Source of the DNA: Atopobiaceae bacterium
GTDB lineage: Bacteria; Actinomycetota; Coriobacteriia; Coriobacteriales; Atopobiaceae
Assembly (NCBI GenBank): GCA_017545665.1
Contig: JAFWKQ010000021.1
Location: forward strand, 1-64,000
Direction: 5' to 3'
DNA length: 64,000 nucleotides
In this document: in pieces, positions 6,918 through 15,079 of the stretch
Position numbering within the stretch: position 1 is the first letter of the stretch
Layout of the letters: every line of letters begins with the position of its first letter
Notes under the pieces: model-generated
Told to the model about the DNA's origin: nothing
The model's input: only the letters and a program-made list of their open reading frames with translations
Databases searched by the model: none
Translations under genes and position numbers: made by a program

Positions 6918-8267
6918 CTACTCGTCCGAATTGGCGTCAAGTGCCCGCACGCTCTTCGAAAGAGCGAGGAACGTGGCGAGCAGCAGAAGGAAGATGCCAT
7001 CAATCACAAAGAAGAGTGGCGTACCCGTAGCCTCGGCGACTGCGCCACCAACCGCAGTGCCAGCGGGTATGGCCATCCCGTTCATGGCCGTGAACAGCCC
7101 CATCACGCGACCAAGCTTCTCTTCGGGAACACCCTTCTGCAGAAGCGTCATGAGGGGCGCGTTGAACCACGCGCACGCTATGGCCAGGACGCCGATGCAC
7201 GCCACGAATATCCAGAACCCCGTGCTGGGAACCAGGCCAGACGCCACCGCACCCCCACCGACTATGTATGCGGCAACAACAATAATGCGCGCGAGCCTCC
7301 TCTGCGGGTTTACGACCATGAGACCCACCGAGCCGACGAACAGCCCTATGCCCATAACCGCGGCAACGAGCGACGCCGCGAGTCCGTCCCCGCCAAAATG
7401 GTTGTGCACCATAAGGGGTATGAGCGAATCGATTGGCCCGTATGCCAGCATGCCAAGCGACACGCCAATGGTAAGCACGAGCAGGCCGCGCTGCTCCGCC
7501 AGGGCAGACGCGCCCTCGCGCAGGCTCGCCCACGCACCTGCGTGCTCGTGCGTACCTTGGTCGCTGGGAATCACCGCAAGCAGCATCGTGGCGGCGGCAA
7601 TTGCGGCACCAATACTTCCCAAAAGAAGCGTGGACTGCAGTCCGAAGCTCGTGTATAGCAGGATGCCGAGTGCGGGGCCCGCGATCAGCGAGATGCTGCC
7701 AAGCAGCGTGTCCATGCTGTTGATGCGCACGAGATGGCGCGCCGGCACGAGCAGGGGCATGGTAGCGTTGTACGCGGGCGTGCGGAATCCCGACACGAGG
7801 CCATACGCGGCGCAGTACAGCGCAACCGGCACGAAGCCCGGGCCAACGATAAAAATCCAAGCGGCGAGCGCAAAACTGGCCAGCGCCATAATCGAGTCAC
7901 TGGCCACGATGATGGTCTTGCGATTGAACCTGTCGGCCATAACGCCGCCAAACGGTGAGAGCAACCCCGTAGGCAAAAAGGCCAGCACGTAGAGGAACGC
8001 AAGGCTCAGAGGAGAGCCCGTCGTTTCGGTTGCGTACCAAATGCAGGCATAGCTGGCCGCACTGCCAGCGAGCATCGCAACCGCATAGCCAATCCATATG
8101 AGCACGATGCGTCTAAACCAGTCGGAGGGCAGCGGATGTCCGCCGGATGTGAGGTTCTCTGCTTGTGCGGTCTTCTGGGCGACACTCTTGTCCATGGGCT
8201 CGCGCTCACTTTGAGCCGGGGATTTGGCCCCCTCGTTTGTGTTAACGTTGCTTGCCTTGTCGCTCAT
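6918..8267 (-). CDS. MFS efflux transporter
   Basis: 449 residues from ATG 8267, which has AGGAGA 7 bases upstream; a longer in-frame start has no ribosome site. A 40-residue hydrophilic N terminus is followed by about 12 membrane segments. Motif A-like GGVMADRFNRKT lies between helices 2 and 3, as in MFS_3 / macrolide-efflux (MefA-like) exporters, and PLMTLLQKGVPEEKLGRVMG lies between helices 10 and 11, typical of the same group. Substrate is not predictable; drug or metabolite export driven by the proton gradient is the family function. The gene stands alone between two copies of the 105-bp array. Confidence 0.85.
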   Translation of the reverse strand: MSDKASNVNTNEGAKSPAQSEREPMDKSVAQKTAQAENLTSGGHPLPSDWFRRIVLIWIGYAVAMLAGSAASYACIWYATETTGSPLSLAFLYVLAFLPTGLLSPFGGVMADRFNRKTIIVASDSIMALASFALAAWIFIVGPGFVPVALYCAAYGLVSGFRTPAYNATMPLLVPARHLVRINSMDTLLGSISLIAGPALGILLYTSFGLQSTLLLGSIGAAIAAATMLLAVIPSDQGTHEHAGAWASLREGASALAEQRGLLVLTIGVSLGMLAYGPIDSLIPLMVHNHFGGDGLAASLVAAVMGIGLFVGSVGLMVVNPQRRLARIIVVAAYIVGGGAVASGLVPSTGFWIFVACIGVLAIACAWFNAPLMTLLQKGVPEEKLGRVMGLFTAMNGMAIPAGTAVGGAVAEATGTPLFFVIDGIFLLLLATFLALSKSVRALDANSDE

Positions 8268-8393
8268 GCTCAAATCTCCTCGTATGGCTGCTTGCGCCAT
8301 CTCGTTTTGGTAGTCCGTCAATACGTCCCGCTTGGTCTCGGTGCAACCGAAGTCGACCGTTGCGGATATGTATCCGTTATCAAGAGTCACACC

Positions 8394-8441
8394 TCACGAC
8401 TGTTGGACAGGCGTGCGCGCGAAGAAGACCGCGCGGAGCAT
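8394..8441 (-). CDS. Possible 15-residue leader peptide before MFS gene
   Basis: A short minus-strand frame MLRAVFFARTPVQQS preceded by GGAAGG five bases before ATG. It lies 127 bases upstream of the MFS start. Leader peptides that control translation are known for several efflux genes. The overlap with the -10 candidate at 8452-8457 argues against both being right at once. Confidence 0.25.
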   Translation of the reverse strand: MLRAVFFARTPVQQS

Positions 8442-8451
8442 AGTGCCTTCC

Positions 8452-8457
8452 ATTATA
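8452..8457 (-). promoter_or_regulatory. Candidate -10 box for MFS gene
   Basis: TATAAT on the minus strand, 185 bases upstream of the MFS start, in an AT-rich patch. The -35 region at the proper distance does not match TTGACA well. Confidence 0.3.
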
Positions 8458-8573
8458 TGATGTATTTGTAAGAAGGAACTCTTGTTATAGTGCCAAACAC
8501 AAGAACACAATGCGCATATTCGGCTGCGCTCCCTCGGCAAAGAGCGCCTTCGGGCCGTTTCTCGTCGCTGTTT

Positions 8574-8798
8574 TGGCGGCTCATGTTCTAACGCAAAAAG
8601 CGAGGTTGTACACAAGCCGCCAAGATGTTTGCAATATTTTTTGCTCAACTGGGGTTTTATGGACAACTTGCGAAATTGTTGGCGGTTCGTGTACTTTTCC
8701 CGAAGCTCAGTTGTACACGAACCGCCAAAAACGCTCGTCCAGACTCTCGCCAACTGGGGTTTTGCGCGATTCGCGCCGAATCCTGGCGGCTCGTGGAC
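8574..8798. repeat. 105-bp-periodic inverted-repeat array, copy 2
   Basis: Forward arms TGGCGGTTCGTGTAC-like at 8574, 8680 and 8784; reverse arms GTACACGAACCGCCA-like at 8608 and 8713. Spacing is 106, 104 and 105. Between the units the spacer AACTGGGGTTTT is repeated at about 8646 and 8752. The stretch 8268-8573 upstream holds only the candidate leader region. Confidence 0.85.
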
Positions 8799-8821
8799 AA
8801 GCGCGCCTATCCGACGGTGCG

Positions 8822-9823
8822 TCACCGGCGCCCCTCGCGCCTTCGGACGCTACGGAGCACCTCATAGCTTTCGGGCCCGAGGTGCTTGCGCCCCGCGAGC
8901 ACATCCAGGAGGTCCTGTAGTTCGTCCTCGGTCGGCCACTGCTTTTCGTTCACGCTGCTGCCTATGCGCCTCGCGACCTTACGCGCAATATGCCCCATCT
9001 GCACCGCGCTCTCCAACTGCTCCTTCGCCAGATACCACAACTCATAGCTTTCCTCGCGCGCGGCAAAGCATCGCGCATAGTCCTCGCCAAGCTGCGTGCC
9101 ATGCTCGTCCCCCTGGTACTCCAGCCCGAACATCGCATCCCGCCAGCAGAGGTCGATGCGAATCGAATCGTGCGGATACAGCTGACGCGCCTCCGACGAG
9201 AGGTCCACCTCGTAGTTCATAATCGGCTGCTCGAGTCCGAAGCCGTGCAACTCGGGCGGCAGGCAGAGGACAAGCTGCAGGGAGGTCTCGGGTGCCGAGG
9301 CGGCTCCGTCGCAGGTATAGGCCATGGCAAACCTGAGGCTGTGCATGCCACGCGCGCTGCTCATCTCCCTCGCAAACGCCCGCAGCGAGTCAAACGTCGT
9401 GAGCGGCGCGCGCTCAACCTGGCCGGACTGGTGCCCCTTCGCGGGCGACCACGTCCCGAGGTAGCGCCCAAGCATCTGGCAGAGGCTAGCCTGGTGCAGC
9501 TGAGAGGCCTGCTGCAGGAGCGTAAACTCGGGCGAGGTTACGTAGGCGCCCCCGCCCAGCGCGAGGAAGCCCACCTCCGGCAGCGGGCCCCGCCACACAT
9601 GCACAGCCAAACCCCTCTTCCGACGACGTGCGTCTAGGCTTCCCGTCAGAAGCTCAATAGGTCTGGGTAGGTCTTCCGCAAGCTCCCCCAACGCCTTTCG
9701 CGCGAGCTCGACGTCTGTGGTAAAGGAGGTAGGGTCGGGCGACGCGGGTTCGAGGCTCAGTTTTCCTTGGGCGGCAAGCTCCAAAACCGCATCGGCGGAC
9801 AGGTTGCAAAGACAAACGCTCAC
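8822..9823 (-). CDS. DUF559/Vsr-like endonuclease-fold protein
   Basis: 333 residues with a GTG start after GAGGGATC. The C-terminal half has IRIDLCWRDAMFGLEYQGDEH, which follows the pattern of DUF559/very-short-patch-repair-like nucleases (vDlxW ... lEYDGxxH), with GED, Tyr and Arg residues after it. The N-terminal half is unassigned. Related proteins are common single genes in Coriobacteriia, often beside AbiEi-like regulators, but none is adjacent here. Function is unknown; a DNA-acting nuclease fold is an inference from one motif. Confidence 0.5.
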   Translation of the reverse strand: MSVCLCNLSADAVLELAAQGKLSLEPASPDPTSFTTDVELARKALGELAEDLPRPIELLTGSLDARRRKRGLAVHVWRGPLPEVGFLALGGGAYVTSPEFTLLQQASQLHQASLCQMLGRYLGTWSPAKGHQSGQVERAPLTTFDSLRAFAREMSSARGMHSLRFAMAYTCDGAASAPETSLQLVLCLPPELHGFGLEQPIMNYEVDLSSEARQLYPHDSIRIDLCWRDAMFGLEYQGDEHGTQLGEDYARCFAAREESYELWYLAKEQLESAVQMGHIARKVARRIGSSVNEKQWPTEDELQDLLDVLAGRKHLGPESYEVLRSVRRREGRR

Positions 9824-10042
9824 GATCCCTCATTTCTGCAACGGAAGTGCAAACATATGCCATCTTACTTGATGCGCCGCAACCATGGCTCCCGAACACC
9901 GCCTGCCACGGCCTTTTGCACGAAACGCAATTGCCGCAGTCACGCACTGTTACCAAAAACTCGACAAATCCGTAACACGGATGGTATAGCCAGCAATCGC
10001 ATATTCGTACCATAAGAAAAACTCGGTAGGTTGGAGCCAATC

Positions 10043-10840
10043 ATGAATATAGTCTTTAGCGACGTGGACGGAACGTTGGTGGGAGACGACCACCATCCCA
10101 TAGCACAAAGCGCGGACGCCATCCGTACGGCCTGCGAGCACGTAACGTTTTGCCTGGTATCCGCACGATCGCCCGAGGGGCTCTACCCCATACAGGAGCA
10201 ACTGGGCTTTAGCGGACCGCTTGCGTGCTATTCGGGGGCCTATGTGCTCGACCACGAGGGCACCGAGCTCTTTAGCACTACCATCCCCACGTCAGACGCC
10301 GTATTAATAAAGGAGTATGTGTCCGCCGAGTTCCCAACGATGACGGTGGGGACCTACGGCTTTCACACGTGGATTGCAGACGATGCAAACGACCCTCGAA
10401 TACGCAACGAGGAGAAGCTCGTTCAAACAACCGCCACTACGTGCAAGGACCTTATGTCCGCCTTTGGCACCCGTGGCGTCCACAAGCTGCTCCTTATGGG
10501 AGAGCCGGATCAAATAAGAGTCGCGCAAAAGACGTTGGCCGCGCGCTATCCCAGTCTCAACGTGGTTCGCTCCAGCTCAATCCTGTGCGAGGTAATGGCT
10601 CGCAACGCAAGCAAGAGCAATGCGGTGCGCATAGTGTGCGAGCGATACGCCACCTCGCCCGAACGCGCGGTGGCGTTTGGCGACGGACCCAACGACATCG
10701 ACATGCTCCAGGCAGTGGGAACCTCCTACGCCATGGCCAACGCCGAGAAGAGCGTTATGGACGCGGCCACGCATGTTCTGCCCTGGACGAACCAGCAGTC
10801 TGGAGTCGCCCGCCAGCTCGAGAAGCTTATGGCCCAATAG
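10043..10840 (+). CDS. Cof-type HAD-IIB phosphatase
   Basis: 265 residues from ATG 10043 with TTGGAG eight bases upstream. Motif I is SDVDGTLVGDD (nucleophile and acid Asp, residues 6 and 8), motif II VSARSPEG, motif III Lys in ASKSNAV, and motif IV FGDGPNDIDML. The size and GDGxNDxxML are characteristic of Cof-type sugar-phosphate phosphatases. It is monocistronic and cytoplasmic. A 14-base segment covering the stop codon is duplicated downstream (10828-10841 and 10845-10858). Confidence 0.9.
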   Translation: MNIVFSDVDGTLVGDDHHPIAQSADAIRTACEHVTFCLVSARSPEGLYPIQEQLGFSGPLACYSGAYVLDHEGTELFSTTIPTSDAVLIKEYVSAEFPTMTVGTYGFHTWIADDANDPRIRNEEKLVQTTATTCKDLMSAFGTRGVHKLLLMGEPDQIRVAQKTLAARYPSLNVVRSSSILCEVMARNASKSNAVRIVCERYATSPERAVAFGDGPNDIDMLQAVGTSYAMANAEKSVMDAATHVLPWTNQQSGVARQLEKLMAQ

Positions 10841-10881
10841 TTGCTATGGCCCAATAGTCGCGCTTTTTTGTGATTCAGGCA

Positions 10882-11709
10882 CTATATTTCATGGATCTCT
10901 CGCGTGCGCCATTCGCGAGGGGTCTCTCCCGTAAGATGCTTAAATACGTTTTGGAAGTGGCTTTGCGACGAGAAGCCCGTTTGATACGCAATCTGCGAGA
11001 TCTCGTAATCGGTAGTATCCAGCAGACGGCGGGCGCGCTCCACGCGAAGCCTCCGTACATACGACGCAAAGGTCTCCCCCGTTTCCTGCTTAAACCGCGT
11101 GCACAGCGTCTTGCGGCTCACTCCGCATGCCTCCGCCACCGAGTCGCCGTCTAGTGGCTCGCTCAGGTGACTGCGCACATAGGTCATTGCATGATGGGAA
11201 AGCGGGTGCGTGTATGCGCGAGCCTCGGTAGAAACCGCTTTAGTGAGCTCGAGCATCATGGGAAGCATAAGATAGTGAACGAGCTCCTCGTTTATGGACT
11301 CGTTGGCAAGCTTTATGTAGTCCTGCGTAATGGCGTAGCTGCGGTTCACGGAAAGGCCCCCGTTCCGGGCGGCCTGCGCGCAGGTGCTCGCCAAAAACGC
11401 AATGGCAGTCCTTCCCTGTAAGAGCGGGTCATCGGAGGTGCGAAGCTCCATAAGCGGCATATTTGTTCGTATGAATTTAAGCAGCCCTTCCACGTCTCCC
11501 ATAGAGATAAACGACGAAAATCCCTCGTACTGCTCGGCAATCTCTCGCGAGGTTATATGGGTGTTTACCGCAATAAAGTACATGCGCTTGGAGTAGGTAA
11601 CTATACGCACCAAATCATCTTCGGCTCCACCCTCGTTCACGTACGAAATCGCGTCCATTATCTCCTGCGTGGTAAGCAATGTGGACGATTCTGATTCCTC
11701 TTGTGCCAT
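10882..11709 (-). CDS. AraC-family transcriptional regulator
   Basis: 275 residues from ATG 11709, preceded by GGGGAGGGG; a longer in-frame start is unlikely. The C-terminal 100 residues form the two-helix-turn-helix AraC domain: VAEACGVSRKTLCTRFKQ, and IAYQTGFSSQSHFQNVFK with TGETPREWR. The N-terminal sensing domain (about 170 residues) is unassigned. It is divergent from the PTS operon starting at 11895 with a 185-bp shared regulatory region, so it is probably the operon's activator. Confidence 0.85.
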   Translation of the reverse strand: MAQEESESSTLLTTQEIMDAISYVNEGGAEDDLVRIVTYSKRMYFIAVNTHITSREIAEQYEGFSSFISMGDVEGLLKFIRTNMPLMELRTSDDPLLQGRTAIAFLASTCAQAARNGGLSVNRSYAITQDYIKLANESINEELVHYLMLPMMLELTKAVSTEARAYTHPLSHHAMTYVRSHLSEPLDGDSVAEACGVSRKTLCTRFKQETGETFASYVRRLRVERARRLLDTTDYEISQIAYQTGFSSQSHFQNVFKHLTGETPREWRTREIHEI

Positions 11710-11791
11710 ATCCCCTCCCCCGTAAGTTGTCTCAAATACGCAAAAAATGGTAACAGTGTTGGTATTTTTTGGGTTCACCACTTTCCCATAA

Positions 11792-11807
11792 TTAACCGTG
11801 AGGTTAA
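11792..11807. promoter_or_regulatory. Dyad in araC-PTS intergenic region
   Basis: TTAACC (11792-11797), GTGA, GGTTAA (11802-11807): a perfect inverted repeat between the divergent regulator and PTS operon, a candidate operator. Direct evidence for binding is lacking. Confidence 0.4.
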
Positions 11808-11894
11808 ACAACGCGGCGTCAAAACGTTACTGGCTAAACGTAGCCGCACTATCAAATCTCTCGCAGATGTGCGGAGAGGGAAGGAGATGTGCCT

Positions 11895-12326
11895 ATGAAG
11901 TATTTGCTCTTGGTAAGTCACGGAACCATGGCGCCTGGCGTGCACAGCGTTATTCGCATGCTGCTTGGCGACCGCGACAACGTGCTCAGTCATTCGATGG
12001 AGGACGGTGTCTCGGCCGACGAGTTCGTAAACGCCTTGGAAGCCGTAATCTCGCCAATTGGCACCGACGACTCGGTTGTTCTTCTTGGCGACATTATGGG
12101 TGGATCCCCACTTACCAACACCCTTAACACGCTCACCCAACATGGCCTTTTGGCCAACACGGTGGCCTTCGGCGGCTTGAGCCTGCCCATGGCCATTGCC
12201 GCCCTCATGGGCATCGAAGACGGCATTGAGGGCGACGCCTTTGTGGACTACGTGCTAAACGAGGCTCGCAACGGCACCGTGAAGATCGACCTTGCCTTTG
12301 ATGACGACGAGGAAGAAGAGCTGTAG
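11895..12326 (+). CDS. PTS EIIA component, mannose family
   Basis: 143 residues from ATG 11895, eight bases after AAGGAG. The N terminus LLLVSHGTMAPGV carries the phospho-accepting His of the EIIA-Man fold (His 9), and GDIMGGSPLTN is the conserved GG-S-P turn. The acidic C terminus (DDDEEEEL) is unusual. It is the first gene of a complete A-B-C-D operon and relays phosphate from HPr to EIIB. HPr and EI are not in the window. Confidence 0.9.
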   Translation: MKYLLLVSHGTMAPGVHSVIRMLLGDRDNVLSHSMEDGVSADEFVNALEAVISPIGTDDSVVLLGDIMGGSPLTNTLNTLTQHGLLANTVAFGGLSLPMAIAALMGIEDGIEGDAFVDYVLNEARNGTVKIDLAFDDDEEEEL

Positions 12327-12356
12327 AGCTCAATAAACAGAAGGAAGGAAAAGGAA

Positions 12357-12854
12357 ATGATTTCATTCGTACGTATTGACGACCGCATGATTCACGGACA
12401 AACCGTAACGCGTTGGAGCCTGGAGTATCCCTGCGACGGCATCATTGCCGTCAACGACGTGGCTGCGAGCAACCCAGTTCTTAAGGCAGCCTACAAGGGC
12501 GCCGCTCCCGACAAGAAGATCTTCGTGTGGACCATGGACCACTTCAAGGAGAGCGCCGACAAGGTCCTTGCCAGCAAGACGCGTTACTTCCTGATTACCA
12601 AGAACCCGCTGGACATGAAGGAAATCCTGGTGGACTTCGGCTTCAAGCCCTCCGACGTAAAGCGCGTAATCGTGGGTCCGTGCAACGATCGTCCAGACAC
12701 CGTGAAGCTGGGCAACAACCAGTCCATTACCGCCGAAGAGGCCCAGGCCTTCGAGGACATGACAAAGGCCGGCTACACCGTTGAGTTCGCACTCATCAAG
12801 GAGGCCTCCATTGGCGAGTGGCCCAAGTTCCGCGGTCAGTTTAACGTTAAGTAA
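12357..12854 (+). CDS. PTS EIIB component, mannose/fructose/sorbose family
   Basis: 165 residues, the family length. RIDDRMIHGQTVTRW holds the phosphorylated His 14 and the signature of the IIB-Man/Sor family. It accepts phosphate from EIIA and passes it to the incoming sugar. It follows the EIIA gene by 30 bases, with AAGGAAAAGGAA as ribosome site. Confidence 0.95.
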   Translation: MISFVRIDDRMIHGQTVTRWSLEYPCDGIIAVNDVAASNPVLKAAYKGAAPDKKIFVWTMDHFKESADKVLASKTRYFLITKNPLDMKEILVDFGFKPSDVKRVIVGPCNDRPDTVKLGNNQSITAEEAQAFEDMTKAGYTVEFALIKEASIGEWPKFRGQFNVK

Positions 12855-12863
12855 GGAGTAACC

Positions 12864-13730
12864 ATGGGAATTAGCGTAGTACAAGCGGTCCTTCTGGGAC
12901 TCTTCGCCTGCCTGGCGTCCCTGCCTGGCATGGGCGGAACAACCATTGGTAACTACACGCTCGGTCGTCCTCTGGTAGGCGGCCTCGTAGTTGGCATTAT
13001 TATGGGCGACATCCAAACCGGCATTATTGTGGGTGCTGCCATCCAGCTGGTGTACATCGCGCTGGTAACGCCTGGCGGAACCGTATCTGCCGACGTCCGC
13101 GCCGTAACCTACATCGGCATCCCCCTTGCCATCCTGGCAATCCGCGCACAGGGGCTCGACCCCTCGTCCGAGGCTGCGTCTGGCCTGGCCGCCTCCCTTG
13201 GCGCCGCAGTCGGCACGCTCGGCACCGTTCTGTTCTACGGCACCGCCACCCTCAACCTGGTATGGCAGGGCATTGGCTGGAAGGCGATGGACGGCGGCAA
13301 GTGGGCCTCCATCAAGAAGACCATCCCCATGGTCGACTTCGTGCTTCCCTGGATCAGCCACATCGCATTCTCCTTCATCCCCACCGTCATTATCTGCATG
13401 GCCGGCGAATCCATGGTCGGTCTTATGAAGGACTACCTACCCATGGACGGCATTGCAATGAAGACCCTCTTTACCGTGGGCTCGCTGCTTCCCGCCGTCG
13501 GTGTTGCCATCCTGTGCAAGCAGGTTGTGCAGAAGCCCCTGGACTGGGTTGTCTTCGGTCTTGGCTTTACGCTCGCAGCCGTAATGGGCTGCAACCTTAT
13601 TGCCTCCGCACTCATCGCCGTATTCTTCGCGCTTATCAACTTTAAGGTGGAGCAGCTCAAGACCGCCCGCCCCGCGCTCGCGACTGGAGGAGAGGCAGCG
13701 TTCGATGACGAGGAAGAGGAGGACATATAA
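12864..13730 (+). CDS. PTS EIIC component, mannose family
   Basis: 288 residues and about seven membrane segments. It opens with VLLGLFACLASLPGMGG and contains RPLVGGLVVGIIMGDIQTGI, the conserved IIC-Man block (GDxxxGxxxGA). It forms the membrane channel with EIID. The start follows GTAAGGAGTAACC. The C terminus is acidic (DDEEEEDI), like the EIIA. Its stop overlaps the EIID start in TAATG. Confidence 0.95.
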   Translation: MGISVVQAVLLGLFACLASLPGMGGTTIGNYTLGRPLVGGLVVGIIMGDIQTGIIVGAAIQLVYIALVTPGGTVSADVRAVTYIGIPLAILAIRAQGLDPSSEAASGLAASLGAAVGTLGTVLFYGTATLNLVWQGIGWKAMDGGKWASIKKTIPMVDFVLPWISHIAFSFIPTVIICMAGESMVGLMKDYLPMDGIAMKTLFTVGSLLPAVGVAILCKQVVQKPLDWVVFGLGFTLAAVMGCNLIASALIAVFFALINFKVEQLKTARPALATGGEAAFDDEEEEDI

Positions 13731-14563
13731 TGGCTGAGCTCAAAAAAGTTTCGCAGAAGGCACGCAGAAGCGCGTTCTTGCGTTGGATTTACGGCAACCT
13801 TACCTGCTTCTCTCAGGAGCACATGCAAACATTTGGCTACCTGGCCGCAATGCTGCCCGTAGTGGACGAGCTCTACGAAACCGAAGAGGAGAAGGTAAAG
13901 GCACTTTCCACGTACCGCACCTTCTTTAACACCGAGCCGCAGATCGGCACCATGGTAGTTGGCCTTACGGTAGGCCTGGAAGAGGCCCGTGCCAACGGCG
14001 AGCCCCTGGACGACGACACCATTAACGGCATCCGCGCCGGCCTTATGGGCCCGCTTGCCGGCCTGGGCGACTCCATTATCGTCGGCACGTTTATTCCCAT
14101 CCTGCTGGGCATCGCCCTCGGTCTCTCCACCGGCGGAAACGTGCTTGGCCCCCTGTTCTACGTCGTGGTGTGGAACGTTGCCATGTACTTTGGCATGAAG
14201 TTCGCGTTCGACCAGGGCTACGAGCTTGGTGGTTCCGCCGTCGAGGCGCTGGTTGGTCCGCAGTCCGCCGCCCTTCGCTCCTCCATCGTCATGGTTGGCA
14301 CCATGGTTATTGGCGCCGTCGCCGCTACCTGGATCAACATTACCACCGCTCTTGTCGTGCCCTTCTCGGCCGACAGCAGCCTGGTGCTTCAGGACACGCT
14401 CGATTCCATTTATCCCAAGCTGCTCAACTTCGTGTTTGTGTGGTTCTGCTGGTGGCTCATGACCAAGCGTAAGATGTCGCCGACCCTGGTAATGGGCCTG
14501 CTCGTCGTAATCGCTCTGGTGGGCGTGCTGGTTGGCTTCTTTAACCCGGGCCTTTCCTACTAG
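13730..14563 (+). CDS. PTS EIID component, mannose family
   Basis: 277 residues. Typical IID features: the N-terminal RRSAFLRW and QEHMQTFGYLAAMLPVV, the GLMGPLAGLGDSIIVGTFIPIL signature, and C-terminal membrane helices. The start codon overlaps the EIIC stop, so translation is coupled. With EIIC it forms the sugar-translocating membrane part. The transported hexose or amino sugar cannot be decided from sequence. Confidence 0.95.
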   Translation: MAELKKVSQKARRSAFLRWIYGNLTCFSQEHMQTFGYLAAMLPVVDELYETEEEKVKALSTYRTFFNTEPQIGTMVVGLTVGLEEARANGEPLDDDTINGIRAGLMGPLAGLGDSIIVGTFIPILLGIALGLSTGGNVLGPLFYVVVWNVAMYFGMKFAFDQGYELGGSAVEALVGPQSAALRSSIVMVGTMVIGAVAATWINITTALVVPFSADSSLVLQDTLDSIYPKLLNFVFVWFCWWLMTKRKMSPTLVMGLLVVIALVGVLVGFFNPGLSY

Positions 14564-14596
14564 TAGACAAAACACGGAACCACAAGAGGAGACGCT

Positions 14597-14923
14597 ATGA
14601 AAAAGGCAGGAAACAAAGGGCAGAAGGAGCGCAAGCTCTACCGGCGTGAGTGGACAGAGACCAACAACCCGCTGGTAAACGAAGCACGCGCCCAAACGCT
14701 CGCACTGCAGAGGCTGCAGGTATGGCTTCGCCTCGCATACGCCGCCCTCGCGCTCGCTGCGCTGCTTGGATACTGGGGATTTGCCGAAAACGGCGGTCTT
14801 GTGCCAGGCATTGTGGGAATCGTTTTGGGAGTAGTTTCTTTGGGCGTGGTAATTGTCCTAAGGATCGGAATCGACCACGGGCGAAAGAACGTTAACGCCA
14901 TGCTCAAGGAGCTGGAAGCGTAA
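14597..14923 (+). CDS. Small membrane protein at end of PTS operon
   Basis: 108 residues: a basic N terminus (KKAGNKGQKERKLYRR), then two membrane helices (about residues 45-63 and 68-90) and a short cytoplasmic tail. Ribosome site AAGAGGAGACGCT. It follows EIID by 33 bases and precedes the operon terminator, so it is co-transcribed. No family is recognised. Confidence 0.75.
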   Translation: MKKAGNKGQKERKLYRREWTETNNPLVNEARAQTLALQRLQVWLRLAYAALALAALLGYWGFAENGGLVPGIVGIVLGVVSLGVVIVLRIGIDHGRKNVNAMLKELEA

Positions 14924-14945
14924 GACTTGCCTTCCCTTCCTTCTT

Positions 14946-14980
14946 GGCCCCGCGCCACACGGCTGCGCGGGGCCTTTTTT
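14946..14980 (+). terminator. Rho-independent terminator of PTS operon
   Basis: Perfect 10-bp stem GGCCCCGCGC (14946-14955) / GCGCGGGGCC (14965-14974), followed by six T. Confidence 0.95.
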
Positions 14981-15079
14981 ATGTGTGTGTCACGGGTGTG
15001 TCACGGGGACGGGGCGCTGAGTGTGTCACGGGGACGGGGGCGCTGACACACCCGCGCGTGTCCAACTGGCACCATCGCG

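Noticed and set aside
13433-14695. 420-codon open frame on the minus strand
   Set aside because: Shadow of the EIIC/EIID genes, which carry clear family signatures on the plus strand.
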